Source: Streptomyces venezuelae ATCC 10712 (GTDB lineage Bacteria; Actinomycetota; Actinomycetes; Streptomycetales; Streptomycetaceae). From it: a DNA stretch of 64,000 nucleotides. Shown here in pieces: positions 44,564-52,830 of the stretch (position 1 is the stretch's first letter; each line of letters starts with the position of its first letter). The notes beneath the pieces were generated by a model that did no database searches, was not told where the DNA came from, and was given only the letters and a program-made list of their open reading frames with translations. A program made the position numbers and the translations under genes. The stretch covers positions 124,001-188,000 of the forward strand of contig NZ_CP029197.1 in the NCBI RefSeq assembly GCF_008639165.1, in the 5' to 3' direction.

Positions 44564-44736
44564 ACCGGGCACAGCGATACGCACGGATCCGACGCACAGG
44601 GCCTGGGAAGCGACGGCCAGTAGGAGCCCTCCATGTGGAGGACGTGCCCGCGAGTCCGAAGACCTGCCCGTTGCCCGTGCGCCGACACCCATGGCGCGCG
44701 GAACAGCCCTGCCGCGACTCGCGAAGGAGAGTTGAC

Positions 44737-45180
44737 GTGGCCGATCCCACCGTCACCAGCCCTGCCCGCCCGCTCAAGACGCCGGACGACTCCCGGGTCG
44801 TCCTCGCGCACATCATGAGCGAGCACGACACCAACCTCTACGGCACCATCCACGGCGGCGTGATGATGAAGCTCATCGACGACGCGGCCGCGGCCGCCGC
44901 CGGACGGCACGCCGACGGTCCGGCCGTGACGGTCTCCGTCGACCGCATGACGTTCCTCGCCCCCGTGCGGGCGGGAGATCTGCTCAGCGTCGAGGCCGGG
45001 CTCGAACGCGCCGGGCGGACCTCGATGACCGTCGGCGTGCGGGTCACCGCCGAACGCTGGAACCACTCCGGCCCCGCCACCGAGGTCGCCACCGCGTTCC
45101 TCACCTTCGTCGCCGTCGACGCCGAGGGCAGCCCGCGCCCCGTACCCGCACTCGACACGTCATCGGCCGGCATCTCCTGA
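44737..45180 (+). CDS. Acyl-CoA thioesterase (hotdog fold, YciA/BACH type)
   Basis: 147-residue hotdog protein. The family motif TNLYGTIHGGVMMKLIDDAAAAAA carries the His-Gly-Gly turn and catalytic Asp; later RMTFLAPVRAGDLLSVEA is the second conserved strand pair. These enzymes hydrolyse medium- to long-chain acyl-CoA. The GTG at 44737 follows AAGGAGA. It stands alone between the two-component system and the convergent TetR gene. Confidence 0.85.
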   Translation: MADPTVTSPARPLKTPDDSRVVLAHIMSEHDTNLYGTIHGGVMMKLIDDAAAAAAGRHADGPAVTVSVDRMTFLAPVRAGDLLSVEAGLERAGRTSMTVGVRVTAERWNHSGPATEVATAFLTFVAVDAEGSPRPVPALDTSSAGIS

Positions 45181-45223
45181 CGGACAGGGCCTTCTACGGC
45201 TCCGACGGATGGCTCCGACGCCG

Positions 45224-45937
45224 TCAGCCCTGACCGGCAGGGCGCAGTTCGCGTTCGAGGGCGGTCAGGGCGAACGCGTGCGCGGAGGCGTGCTGCCAGC
45301 GGGACCGTCCGAACATCACGTCTTCGGAGAGCCCGCTCAGCATGGCGACGGCGCGGATGGTGAACTCGGTGAGGTCCACGTCGGCGAAGTGGCCCAGGTC
45401 ACGTCCCTCACGGAGGATCGCCGCCAGGCGCGCGTCCCAGCCGTCCAGCAGCTCGGTGAGGACGGCTCGACCCGCGTCGTCGTGGCGCTGGGCCAGCACC
45501 TGCGTCCACAGGGCGTAGCGTTCGTCGCCCTGGTGGCGTGGCAGGTAGAAGCGGACGAACAGGTCCAGCTTCTCGGCTGGGGAAGCGGCCTGGTCGACGG
45601 CCTGCTGGAACCGGTCCCAGAGGTCCCTCTGGCTCCATGCGAGGACTTCGAGCAGGAGCCGGTCCTTCTTTCCGAAGTGGTAGAGGATGTGCCCGGTGCT
45701 CATGCCGGCCCGTTCGGCGATGTCCGACATCCGCAGGCCGGCCGTCCCCTTCTCGGCGATGAGGCTGATGGCGGCGCGCATGGCCCGCCCCCGGGCCTCG
45801 TCCCCGCTCGGCTGGCGTTTCCTGTCGGGCGGGAGCCGAGGCGCGGGGCGCGCGGGGGCGCCGCTCGTCGGCCCGGCCGCGTCCGTCGACGGGTGAAGAG
45901 GGTCGGGCAGTGCGGGCCCGGTCTCTGAGGTGGCCAT
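45224..45937 (-). CDS. TetR-family regulator, BetI-like
   Basis: 237-residue repressor. About 45 disordered Pro/Ala-rich residues precede the HTH (AMRAAISLIAEKGTAGLRMSDIAERAGMSTGHILYHFGKKDRLL), followed by a TetR_C domain of the BetI type. It is divergent to the amidase gene, and a strong palindrome lies between them. It is not next to the betaine operon 38 kb away, so the BetI resemblance should not be read as choline control. Confidence 0.88.
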   Translation of the reverse strand: MATSETGPALPDPLHPSTDAAGPTSGAPARPAPRLPPDRKRQPSGDEARGRAMRAAISLIAEKGTAGLRMSDIAERAGMSTGHILYHFGKKDRLLLEVLAWSQRDLWDRFQQAVDQAASPAEKLDLFVRFYLPRHQGDERYALWTQVLAQRHDDAGRAVLTELLDGWDARLAAILREGRDLGHFADVDLTEFTIRAVAMLSGLSEDVMFGRSRWQHASAHAFALTALERELRPAGQG

Positions 45938-45990
45938 GAGTTCGCTTTCAGCAGTCCCGGAGGTGCAGGGCCTCAGTCTAGGACCAGGAA

Positions 45991-46026
45991 TCTAGATTTC
46001 TAATCTAGACTGACAATCTAGTCAGT
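45991..46026. promoter_or_regulatory. Two adjacent palindromes, likely TetR operator
   Basis: TCTAGATT-TCT-AATCTAGA (45991-46009) is a perfect 8-bp palindrome with a 3-bp centre. It is followed by ACTGAC-AATCTA-GTCAGT (46009-46026), perfect 6-bp arms around a further AATCTA. This AT-rich element lies midway between the divergent TetR and amidase genes. Confidence 0.72.
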
Positions 46027-46098
46027 GCGAGAGTGGGGTGTGCTCACCTGCACTGAGGCCAGCGGCCCACCTGCCCCACCCACCCCCAGGAGACCCCC

Positions 46099-47835
46099 AT
46101 GACGAGCGGCTTCGATGTCGTCGAGACCTGTATCGCCGATCTGCGCGCAGCGCTGGAGAAGGGCGAGACGACCGCGGTAGGGCTGCTCGACGCCTACCTC
46201 GCGCGGATCGACGCCTACGACCGCCCCGGAACGGCCACCGCCCTGAACGCGATGGTCGTGATGAACCCGCACGCCCGGGCGGAGGCGGAGGCCTCCGACG
46301 CCCGCCGCGCCCGCGGCGAGACCCTGGGCCCGCTGGACGGCATCCCGTACACCGCGAAGGACAGCTACCTCGCGAAGGGGCTCACGGCCGCGTCCGGCTC
46401 CCCGGCCTTCGAGCACCTCGTCGCCCAGCACGACGCCTTCGCCATCGAGCGGCTGCGCGCCGGCGGCGCGGTCCTCATCGGCCTGACGAACATGCCGCCG
46501 ATGGCGAACGGCGGCATGCAGCGCGGTGTGTACGGGCGTGCGGAGAGCCCGTACAGCGCCGACTGGCTCACCAGCGCCTACGGCTCTGGCTCCTCCAACG
46601 GCTCCGGTACGGCGACGGCGGCGTCCTTCGGCGCGTTCGGCCTCGGCGAGGAGACCTGGTCCTCGGGCCGCGCCCCCGCCTCGAACAACGCCCTGTGCGC
46701 CTACACCCCCAGCCGCGGCGTGATCTCGGTCCGCGGCAACTGGCCCCTCGTACCGACCATGGACGTCGTCGTCCCGCACACCCGCACCATGGCCGACCTG
46801 CTCGAACTGCTCGACGTCATCGTCGCCGACGACCCGCACACGCGCGGGGACCTGTGGCGCGCGCAGCCGTGGGTGGCGCTGCCCTCGCCCTCGCGGGTGC
46901 GCCCCGCCTCCTACCCGGCCCTGGCACCCGCCGACGCCGGCGCCGCCTCCGACGCGCTCGCCGGCAAGCGGGTCGGCGTGCCCCGGATGTACATCAACGC
47001 CGACCCCGACGCCGGAACGAACCCCGAAGGAGGCATCGGCGGCCAGACCGGGCAGCGCATCGACACGCGGCCCTCGGTGATCGCCCTGTGGGAAGCGGCC
47101 CGCCGCGACCTGGAGGCCGCCGGCGCCGAGGTCGTCGAGGTCGACTTCCCCGTGGTCACCAACTACGAGTCCGACCGCCCCGGGGCGCCCTCGCTGCTCA
47201 CCCGCGGCCTGGTCAGCCGCGAGTACCTCACCTTCGAGATCGAGGACCTGTCCGCCTGGGCCTGGGACGACTTCCTGCGCGCCAACGGCGACCCGGCGCT
47301 CTCCACCCTGGCGGACGTCGACGGCGACCGCATCTGGCCCAAGCAGGAGGGAGAGCTGCCCGACCGTTACGACGGCTTCGACGACACGATCGGCGACTAC
47401 CCCCGCTTCGTGCGCGAGCGCCCGTACGCGTCGCTTGCCGACATGCCGCTCCTTGAGCAGGGGCTGCGCGGGCTCGAGGAGACGCGCCGCGTCGACCTGG
47501 AGGTGTGGATGGACGGGCTGGGCCTGGACGCGGTGGTCTTCCCCGCGGTGGCCGACGTGGGCCCTGCCGACATGGACGTCAACGAGGCGTCCGCCGATCT
47601 CGGCTGGCGCAACGGCGTCTGGGTCGCCAACGGCAACCTGGTCCCCCGGCACCTCGGCATCCCGACGGTGACCGTGCCCATGGGCACCATGCCGGACACC
47701 GCCATGCCCGTCGGGCTGACCTTCGCGGGCCGCGCGTACGACGACAACGCCCTGCTGACCCTCGCGGCGGCCTTCGAGAAGACCGGCAGCCGGCGCACGG
47801 TCCCGCCGCGCACGCCGCGCCTGTCCGCGGAGTGA
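46099..47835 (+). CDS. Amidase-signature hydrolase
   Basis: 578-residue amidase. The Ser-cisSer-Lys triad can be placed: Lys in GIPYTAKDSY, cis-Ser in YGSGSSNGSG, nucleophile Ser in EETWSSGRAPA. The GEETWSSGR variant of the usual GSDTGGSIR is found in a subgroup of actinobacterial amidases and allophanate-hydrolase-like enzymes. It is longer than usual, with an insertion around residues 250-330. AGGAGA precedes the ATG. Substrate unknown; probably controlled by the divergent TetR protein. Confidence 0.87.
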   Translation: MTSGFDVVETCIADLRAALEKGETTAVGLLDAYLARIDAYDRPGTATALNAMVVMNPHARAEAEASDARRARGETLGPLDGIPYTAKDSYLAKGLTAASGSPAFEHLVAQHDAFAIERLRAGGAVLIGLTNMPPMANGGMQRGVYGRAESPYSADWLTSAYGSGSSNGSGTATAASFGAFGLGEETWSSGRAPASNNALCAYTPSRGVISVRGNWPLVPTMDVVVPHTRTMADLLELLDVIVADDPHTRGDLWRAQPWVALPSPSRVRPASYPALAPADAGAASDALAGKRVGVPRMYINADPDAGTNPEGGIGGQTGQRIDTRPSVIALWEAARRDLEAAGAEVVEVDFPVVTNYESDRPGAPSLLTRGLVSREYLTFEIEDLSAWAWDDFLRANGDPALSTLADVDGDRIWPKQEGELPDRYDGFDDTIGDYPRFVRERPYASLADMPLLEQGLRGLEETRRVDLEVWMDGLGLDAVVFPAVADVGPADMDVNEASADLGWRNGVWVANGNLVPRHLGIPTVTVPMGTMPDTAMPVGLTFAGRAYDDNALLTLAAAFEKTGSRRTVPPRTPRLSAE

Positions 47836-47850
47836 CCTGACGGAGGTCTC

Positions 47851-47878
47851 TCGCCCCGGCCCGGGGGGCCCGGGGCGA
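47851..47878. terminator. Hairpin after the amidase gene
   Basis: A 9-bp stem (47851-47859 with 47870-47878) lies 15 bp after the amidase stop, with further G/C pairing possible inside the loop. Probable terminator. Confidence 0.6.
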
Positions 47879-48007
47879 ACTGTCCGTACCCACATCCGTC
47901 ACATCGACGCGGGGGCGGAGCGGTGGCGCTCCGGCCCGCCGGAGTCAAGATCGGCCTGTGGTAATTTGCCCGAGCCAGTCGTACCCCTGCACATATCCAC
48001 ACGATAT

Positions 48008-48147
48008 GGGCGCGGGTCAGGGAATCCGGTGGGAATCCGGAGCTGACGCGCAGCGGTGAGGGTGACGGGCGGAGCATCGGCCACTGGGTCCCGAGGGGCC
48101 CGGGAAGGCGCTCCGTCCGGATGACCCCGAGTCCGAAGACCTGCTGG
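48008..48147 (+). ncRNA. Cobalamin riboswitch
   Basis: The conserved B12-aptamer blocks occur in order: GGGAATCCGGTGGGAATCCGG (48020-48040), GCTGACGCGCAGCGGTGA just after it, GCCACTG near 48080, and the B12 box CGAGTCCGAAGACCTGC (48128-48144). GGGTCA near 48013 can pair with TGACCC at 48122-48127. Cobalamin binding should shut off the downstream importer genes. It sits about 85-220 nt before the BtuF-like start, the usual placement. Confidence 0.92.
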
Positions 48148-48150
48148 CGG

Positions 48151-48177
48151 CCCGGGCGGCACATGGCGCCGCCCGGG
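48151..48177 (+). promoter_or_regulatory. Expression-platform hairpin of the riboswitch
   Basis: A perfect 10-bp GC stem (48151-48160 with 48168-48177) with a 7-nt loop comes directly after the aptamer, and AGG follows its 3' arm. It could act as a terminator or hide a ribosome site. The preferred GTG start is about 50 nt further on, so transcription control seems likelier than direct ribosome-site masking. Confidence 0.55.
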
Positions 48178-48229
48178 AGGCACCGTACGACAGGCTCCGC
48201 GCATGAGCCGTGACGCAGAGGACTCCCCC

Positions 48230-49270
48230 GTGCCCTTCGCACCTCCCGTCCGTTCCGCCGTGCTGCTCGTGGCCGGTGTCGTTCTCCTGGCCGGCTGTGG
48301 CGCCGGCGGTACGACGCCGTCGTCCGGGGCGCCGGGGCCGGACTCCGGCCGCACCGTCGTCGCGGACAACTGCGGGCAGCGGGTCGAGGTCGACCACGCG
48401 CCTCGCCGTGCCGTCGCCCTCGACCAGGGCTCGGCCGAGATCCTGCTCTCGCTGGGGCTCGCCGACCGCATGGTGGGCACCGCCACCTGGACGGACCCCG
48501 TGCTCAAGGGCCTGGAGCAGGCCAACTCCAAGGTGCCCCGGCTCGCGGACCGTTATCCGTCGTTCGAGAAAGTGCTCGACACCGAGCCGGACTTCGTCAG
48601 CGCCTCCTTCCTCTACACCCTGGGCAAGGGCGGTGTGGCGCCGCGCGAGCAGTTCACGAAGCTGGGCGTGCCCACCTACCTCTCCCCCACCGACTGCGTC
48701 GGCAAGGACAACAGCGGCGACGGCGACGGGGTGCGCGCCCGGCCGCTGACCATGGACACCGTGTACGGCGAAGTCCGCGACCTGGCCCGGATCTTCGGCG
48801 TTCCGGAACGCGGCGAGAAGCTGGTCGGCGAACTCCGCGCCCGGGTCGAGAGGGCCAAGGCCGCCGCCGACTTCGGCGAGGCGTCCGTCCTCTACTGGTT
48901 CTCCGACTCCCAGGGTCCGTACATGGCCGGCTGCTGCGGCGCGCCCGGCATCGTCAGCGGGGCGCTCGGTGTGAAGAACGTCTTCGACGACACGAAGGAG
49001 GAGTGGCCGCAGATCAACTGGGAGACCGTCGCCGACCGCGATCCCGACGTGCTGGTCATCGCCGATCTGACCCGCAAGGCCCAGTCGGCCGAGAGCGCCG
49101 CGAAGAAGATCGAGTTCCTGGAGTCCCACCCCGTCACCCGGAACATGACGGCGGTGAAGCACAAGCGGTACGTGATCCTCAGCGGACAGGCCATGAACCC
49201 GACCATCCGCACCGTCGAGGGCATCGAGAAGGTCGCCGCCGCCCTGAAGACGTACGGTCTGGCGAAGTGA
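48230..49270 (+). CDS. Cobalamin-type ABC substrate-binding lipoprotein (BtuF-like)
   Basis: 346-residue FhuD/BtuF-fold protein. Signal peptide with lipobox LLAGCG. The fold is seen in RRAVALDQGSAEILLSLGLADRMVGTA and the C-terminal RTVEGIEKVAAAL. An unusual CCGAP doublet lies mid-protein. The GTG at 48230 has AGAGGA in front and gives a normal lipoprotein signal; an ATG at 48203 lacks a ribosome site and would add nine residues. The riboswitch upstream points to cobalamin or a corrinoid rather than a ferric siderophore. Confidence 0.83.
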   Translation: MPFAPPVRSAVLLVAGVVLLAGCGAGGTTPSSGAPGPDSGRTVVADNCGQRVEVDHAPRRAVALDQGSAEILLSLGLADRMVGTATWTDPVLKGLEQANSKVPRLADRYPSFEKVLDTEPDFVSASFLYTLGKGGVAPREQFTKLGVPTYLSPTDCVGKDNSGDGDGVRARPLTMDTVYGEVRDLARIFGVPERGEKLVGELRARVERAKAAADFGEASVLYWFSDSQGPYMAGCCGAPGIVSGALGVKNVFDDTKEEWPQINWETVADRDPDVLVIADLTRKAQSAESAAKKIEFLESHPVTRNMTAVKHKRYVILSGQAMNPTIRTVEGIEKVAAALKTYGLAK

Positions 49271-50370
49271 CCCTTCCGGGAAACGAAACGGCGGACCGGA
49301 GCGCTGCCGACCGCCCGTCCGCGGTGGGTCCTTCCGCGCGAGTCGCCGTCCGCTCCTCCCGGGCGCTCACGCCGGTCGCCGTGGCGGGCGGGCTCGTCCT
49401 GCTGGGTGTGTCGATCGCCCTCGCCCTCACCATCGGCCCGGCCGACATCCGCGTCTCGGACTCCTGGTCCGTGGTGGCCTCCCACCTCGGCGGGGACCCG
49501 TCCGGCCTGAGCGCGATCCGTGACGGCATCGTCTGGAACCTGCGGCTGCCCCGGACCCTCCTCGCGGCCGTGTGCGGAGCCGGACTCGCGGTCTGCGGCG
49601 CGGTCCTGCAGTCCCTGCTGCGCAACCCGCTCGCCGACCCGTTCGTCCTCGGCGTCTCCTCCGGCGCCTCGACGGGAGCGGTCGCCGTCGTGGTCCTCGG
49701 CGCGGGCGGGGGCCTGCTGTCCGTCACCGGGGGCGCCTTCCTCGGGGCGCTCTGTTCCTTCGCCCTGGTCCTGGTCCTCAGCCACACCCTGGGCGGGTCG
49801 ACCGACCGTGTCGTCCTGGCCGGGGTGGCGGCGATGCAGCTCTTCTCCGCCCTCACCTCCTTCGTGGTGATGACCGCCGCCGACGCCGAGACCACCCGGG
49901 GCATCCTCTTCTGGCTGCTCGGCTCTCTCGCCGGGGCGGGGTGGACGGACGTGGGGGTCTGCGCCGCCGTCCTCGCCGTGGGCCTCGCGGTCTGCGGCGG
50001 ACACGCCCGTACGCTGGACGCCTTCGCGTTCGGCGAGGACGCGGCGGCGACGCTCGGCGTCTCCGTGGCGCGCACCCGCCTCGTCCTCCTCTCGGTCACC
50101 GCCCTGCTGACCGCCGTCCTGGTCTCCTCCGCCGGCGCGATCGGCTTCGTCGGCCTGGTGCTGCCGCACGCGATCCGGGCCCTCGCGGGCCCCGGTCACA
50201 CCCGCCTGCTGCCCCTGACCGCACTGGCCGGTGCGGTCTTCCTGGTGTGGGCCGACACCCTGGCCCGTACCGTGCTCGACCCGCAGGAAGTGCCGGTGGG
50301 CGTGGTGACGTCGCTCGTCGGCGTCCCCGCGTTCGTCCTCGTCCTGTACCGCACCAGGAGCACGCTATGA
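49267..50370 (+). CDS. FecCD/BtuC-type ABC permease
   Basis: 367-residue permease with ten membrane helices. RLPRTLLAAVCGAGLAVCGAVLQSLLRNPLADPFVLGVSSGA is the signature of the FecCD/BtuC family, and GFVGLVLPHAIRALAGPGH is the ATPase-coupling loop. The GTG at 49267 overlaps the binding-protein stop (GTGA). With the riboswitch and BtuF-like protein it forms a cobalamin importer in the cytoplasmic membrane. Confidence 0.92.
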   Translation: MTLPGNETADRSAADRPSAVGPSARVAVRSSRALTPVAVAGGLVLLGVSIALALTIGPADIRVSDSWSVVASHLGGDPSGLSAIRDGIVWNLRLPRTLLAAVCGAGLAVCGAVLQSLLRNPLADPFVLGVSSGASTGAVAVVVLGAGGGLLSVTGGAFLGALCSFALVLVLSHTLGGSTDRVVLAGVAAMQLFSALTSFVVMTAADAETTRGILFWLLGSLAGAGWTDVGVCAAVLAVGLAVCGGHARTLDAFAFGEDAAATLGVSVARTRLVLLSVTALLTAVLVSSAGAIGFVGLVLPHAIRALAGPGHTRLLPLTALAGAVFLVWADTLARTVLDPQEVPVGVVTSLVGVPAFVLVLYRTRSTL

Positions 50371-51212
50371 CCGACCCGACGACACACCTCGGCAGCCGGA
50401 CGGGGCTGCGAACCGAGCGCGTCTCCCGCACCCTGGGCGGCGCCCTCGTCCTGGACGGCGTGACCATCGCGCCGCGCCCCGGCACGCTCACCGGCCTTCT
50501 GGGCCCGAACGGTTCGGGGAAATCCACCCTCCTGCGGATGCTGGCCGGTGTCCTCGCGCCGGACACCGGGGTCGTGACCTTGGACGGCGACCCGCTGAGC
50601 GGCGTCCCGCGCCGCGCACTCGGACGGCGACTCGCCGTCGTCGAGCAGCACGCCGACACCCAGGTCGACCTCACCGTCGCCGACGCCGTACGGCTCGGCC
50701 GCGTCCCGCACCGCCGGGCCTGGTCACCGGCGACGGCCGCCGACGAGGAGGCCGTCCGGTCCGCTCTCGCCCGCACCGGACTGACCGACCGCGCCCACCG
50801 CACCTGGCGCACCCTCTCCGGCGGCGAACGCCAGCGGGTCCAGATCGCCCGCGCCCTCGCCCAGGAACCACGCGAGCTCCTCCTCGACGAGCCAACGAAC
50901 CACCTCGACATCCAGCACCAACTGGACCTCCTGACCCTGATATCGAGCCTGCGGCTCACCTGCGTCATGGCACTGCACGACCTCAACCTGGCGGCGATGT
51001 ACTGCGACCACGTGGTGGTCCTGCACGAGGGACGGGTGGTGGCCACCGGGCCCGTCGCGGATGTCCTCACGGAACAGCTCGTCGCGGAGGTCTACGGCGT
51101 CCGCGCCTCCGTCTCCCGCCCCGGACCCGACGACCGCCCCCACATCCGCTTCCTCGGCACGGCGCCCTCGCGTGACGGCCGCCGGCAACCTCCGGGCCCC
51201 GACGGCTGCTGA
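50367..51212 (+). CDS. Cobalamin/siderophore-type ABC ATPase (BtuD-like)
   Basis: 281-residue ATPase. Walker A GPNGSGKST, signature LSGGERQR, Walker B ELLLDEPTNHLD and H-loop ALHDLN are all present. The ATG at 50367 overlaps the permease stop (ATGA). A Pro/Arg-rich tail of about 20 residues is dispensable by homology. Third gene of the riboswitch operon. Confidence 0.93.
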   Translation: MTDPTTHLGSRTGLRTERVSRTLGGALVLDGVTIAPRPGTLTGLLGPNGSGKSTLLRMLAGVLAPDTGVVTLDGDPLSGVPRRALGRRLAVVEQHADTQVDLTVADAVRLGRVPHRRAWSPATAADEEAVRSALARTGLTDRAHRTWRTLSGGERQRVQIARALAQEPRELLLDEPTNHLDIQHQLDLLTLISSLRLTCVMALHDLNLAAMYCDHVVVLHEGRVVATGPVADVLTEQLVAEVYGVRASVSRPGPDDRPHIRFLGTAPSRDGRRQPPGPDGC

Positions 51213-51230
51213 CGGCTGCTGACCACTCCC

Positions 51231-51245
51231 CGACGGCTGCCGTCG
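51231..51245 (+). other. Small hairpin between the two ABC systems
   Basis: CGACGG-CTG-CCGTCG makes a 6-bp stem with a 3-nt loop in the 107-bp gap, preceded by direct GACGGCTGCT repeats. It lacks a T-tract and is short, so read-through into the second ABC operon is likely. Confidence 0.4.
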
Positions 51246-51319
51246 AACCGCCGGGAACCCGACGCCCCGCCCGTCCGACTCCTCCACCGCACGGGCACAG
51301 CGGCGGGGAGAGGCACGGA

Positions 51320-51955
51320 ATGGGCGGGCTGGACATACGGATGCGGGGAGTGGCCTGCCGGCACGGCCGCAACGAGGCGGTCGCCGATGTCGACCTGGAG
51401 ATCGCGGCCGGCGAACGCGTGGCGCTGACCGGGACGAACGGGTCCGGGAAGACGACGCTGCTGCGCGCGCTGCTCGGGCTCCACCGGCAGGTCGGCGGCA
51501 CCATCGAGGTCGGCGGGCGGCCCGCCCGGACGGCCGCCGAATGGGCGTGGCGGCGGCGGTCCTGCGCCTGGATCCCGCAGAAGCCGGCCGCCGGCCGGTT
51601 TCCGCTGCGCGGGGACGAGCTCCTGGCGAGCAGCGGCGCCCCGGCCGACGCGGCCGCGGCCGCCGGCCGGCTGGGCGTCGGCGGGCTGACGGGGCGCCCC
51701 GTGGACACGCTGTCCGGCGGACAGTTGCAGCGCATGTACCTGGCTCGGGCCATCGGCTGCGTCGCGGCCGGTGCGCAGGTGCTGCTCGCCGACGAGCCGA
51801 CCGCCGCCCTCGACTTCGCGGGGCAGGAGGAGGCCGCCGACGTGCTGACCGGGCTGCCGGTGACGCTCGTCGTCGTCACGCACGACCGGGCGCTCGCCGA
51901 ACGCTGCGACCGGGTCCTCGAGATGGCCGCCGGCCGGCTCAGGGAGGTCCGGTGA
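51320..51955 (+). CDS. Metal-type ABC ATPase
   Basis: 211-residue ATPase, short for the family. Walker A TGTNGSGKTT, signature LSGGQLQR, Walker B LLADEPTAALD, H-loop VVTHDR. The neighbours (a permease of the ABC-3 type and a TroA-like protein) make it the motor of a zinc/manganese-type importer. No Zur-type palindrome is visible upstream. It may be cotranscribed with the cobalamin importer and thus under the riboswitch. Confidence 0.85.
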   Translation: MGGLDIRMRGVACRHGRNEAVADVDLEIAAGERVALTGTNGSGKTTLLRALLGLHRQVGGTIEVGGRPARTAAEWAWRRRSCAWIPQKPAAGRFPLRGDELLASSGAPADAAAAAGRLGVGGLTGRPVDTLSGGQLQRMYLARAIGCVAAGAQVLLADEPTAALDFAGQEEAADVLTGLPVTLVVVTHDRALAERCDRVLEMAAGRLREVR

Positions 51956-52830
51956 GTACGCTCGCGGCGGCCGACCTCGGAGCCGTACTCCAGCTCGTGC
52001 CCGTGCAGCGGGCGGGGATCGCCCTGCTCCTGTCGGCCGTCGGGCTGCCGGTGATCGGCGTGATCATCGTCGGGCTCGACATCATGCCGGTGCGGTTCGC
52101 GATGATGCACGTGGCGCTCCTCGGCATAGCGGTCGGGCTGCTGACCGGTCTCGATCCGATGCTGTGCGCGCTGGCGGCATGCGCGCTGTCCGCGGCGGGC
52201 GTCGCGCCGATGGCCCGTGCCCCCGGCGGACTGTCGGGTGCGATGGGCCTGTTGATGAGCCTGGCGATCGCCGCCGCGCTGCTCGTCCTGGCCGTCTCCG
52301 GCGTCAACGCCGCCGGCGCCTTCGCCCTGCTGTGGGGCTCGATCCTTTCCGTCGGCACCGCCGACCTCGTCGTCCTCGGTGTCCTCGCCGTGGTCGTCCC
52401 GTCCCTGTTCTGGTGGAAGCGGCGGGACGTCGCCCTGCTCCTGTACGACCGGGAGCTCGCCGAGTGTTCGGGCGTGCCGGTCCGTCTGCTCACCACCGCG
52501 CTCCTCGTGCTCGTCGCGGTGGCCGTCGCCGGTGCGATCAAACTGACCGGCGCCCTGCTCGTCGACGCGCTCACCCTGCTCCCCGCGCTCGCCGCGCGGC
52601 GGCTCGGCCGCTCCCTGTGGTCGATCACCCTGTGGGCGGTCGGCATCGGCATCGCCGTCAACCTCACCGGCTTCCTTCTGGCCCTCTGGCTGGACTGGCC
52701 TCCGGGCCCGGTCCTCGTCCTCACAGCGGGGGCCGTCGTCCTCGCCGCGCACCTCGTCCCCGAACGGAGAAACAGCTCATGGCGCGCACCCGCGTCCGTA
52801 CCGCCCGCATCTCTTCCCTCGTCGCACTGA
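51952..52830 (+). CDS. Metal-type ABC permease (ABC-3 family)
   Basis: 292-residue permease with about eight helices. RFAMMHVALLGIAVGLLTG and GALLVDALTLLPALAARRLGRSLWS match the ABC-3 (ZnuB/TroC) family, the latter being the ATPase-contact region. The GTG at 51952 overlaps the ATPase stop (GTGA), and its own end overlaps the binding-protein gene by 52 bp, a tight unit. Confidence 0.88.
   Translation: MSTLAAADLGAVLQLVPVQRAGIALLLSAVGLPVIGVIIVGLDIMPVRFAMMHVALLGIAVGLLTGLDPMLCALAACALSAAGVAPMARAPGGLSGAMGLLMSLAIAAALLVLAVSGVNAAGAFALLWGSILSVGTADLVVLGVLAVVVPSLFWWKRRDVALLLYDRELAECSGVPVRLLTTALLVLVAVAVAGAIKLTGALLVDALTLLPALAARRLGRSLWSITLWAVGIGIAVNLTGFLLALWLDWPPGPVLVLTAGAVVLAAHLVPERRNSSWRAPASVPPASLPSSH

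Noticed and set aside
51213..51319. Zur box before the metal ABC operon
   Set aside because: No AT-rich TGAnAATnATTnTCA-type palindrome is present; only GC-rich direct repeats and a short hairpin.
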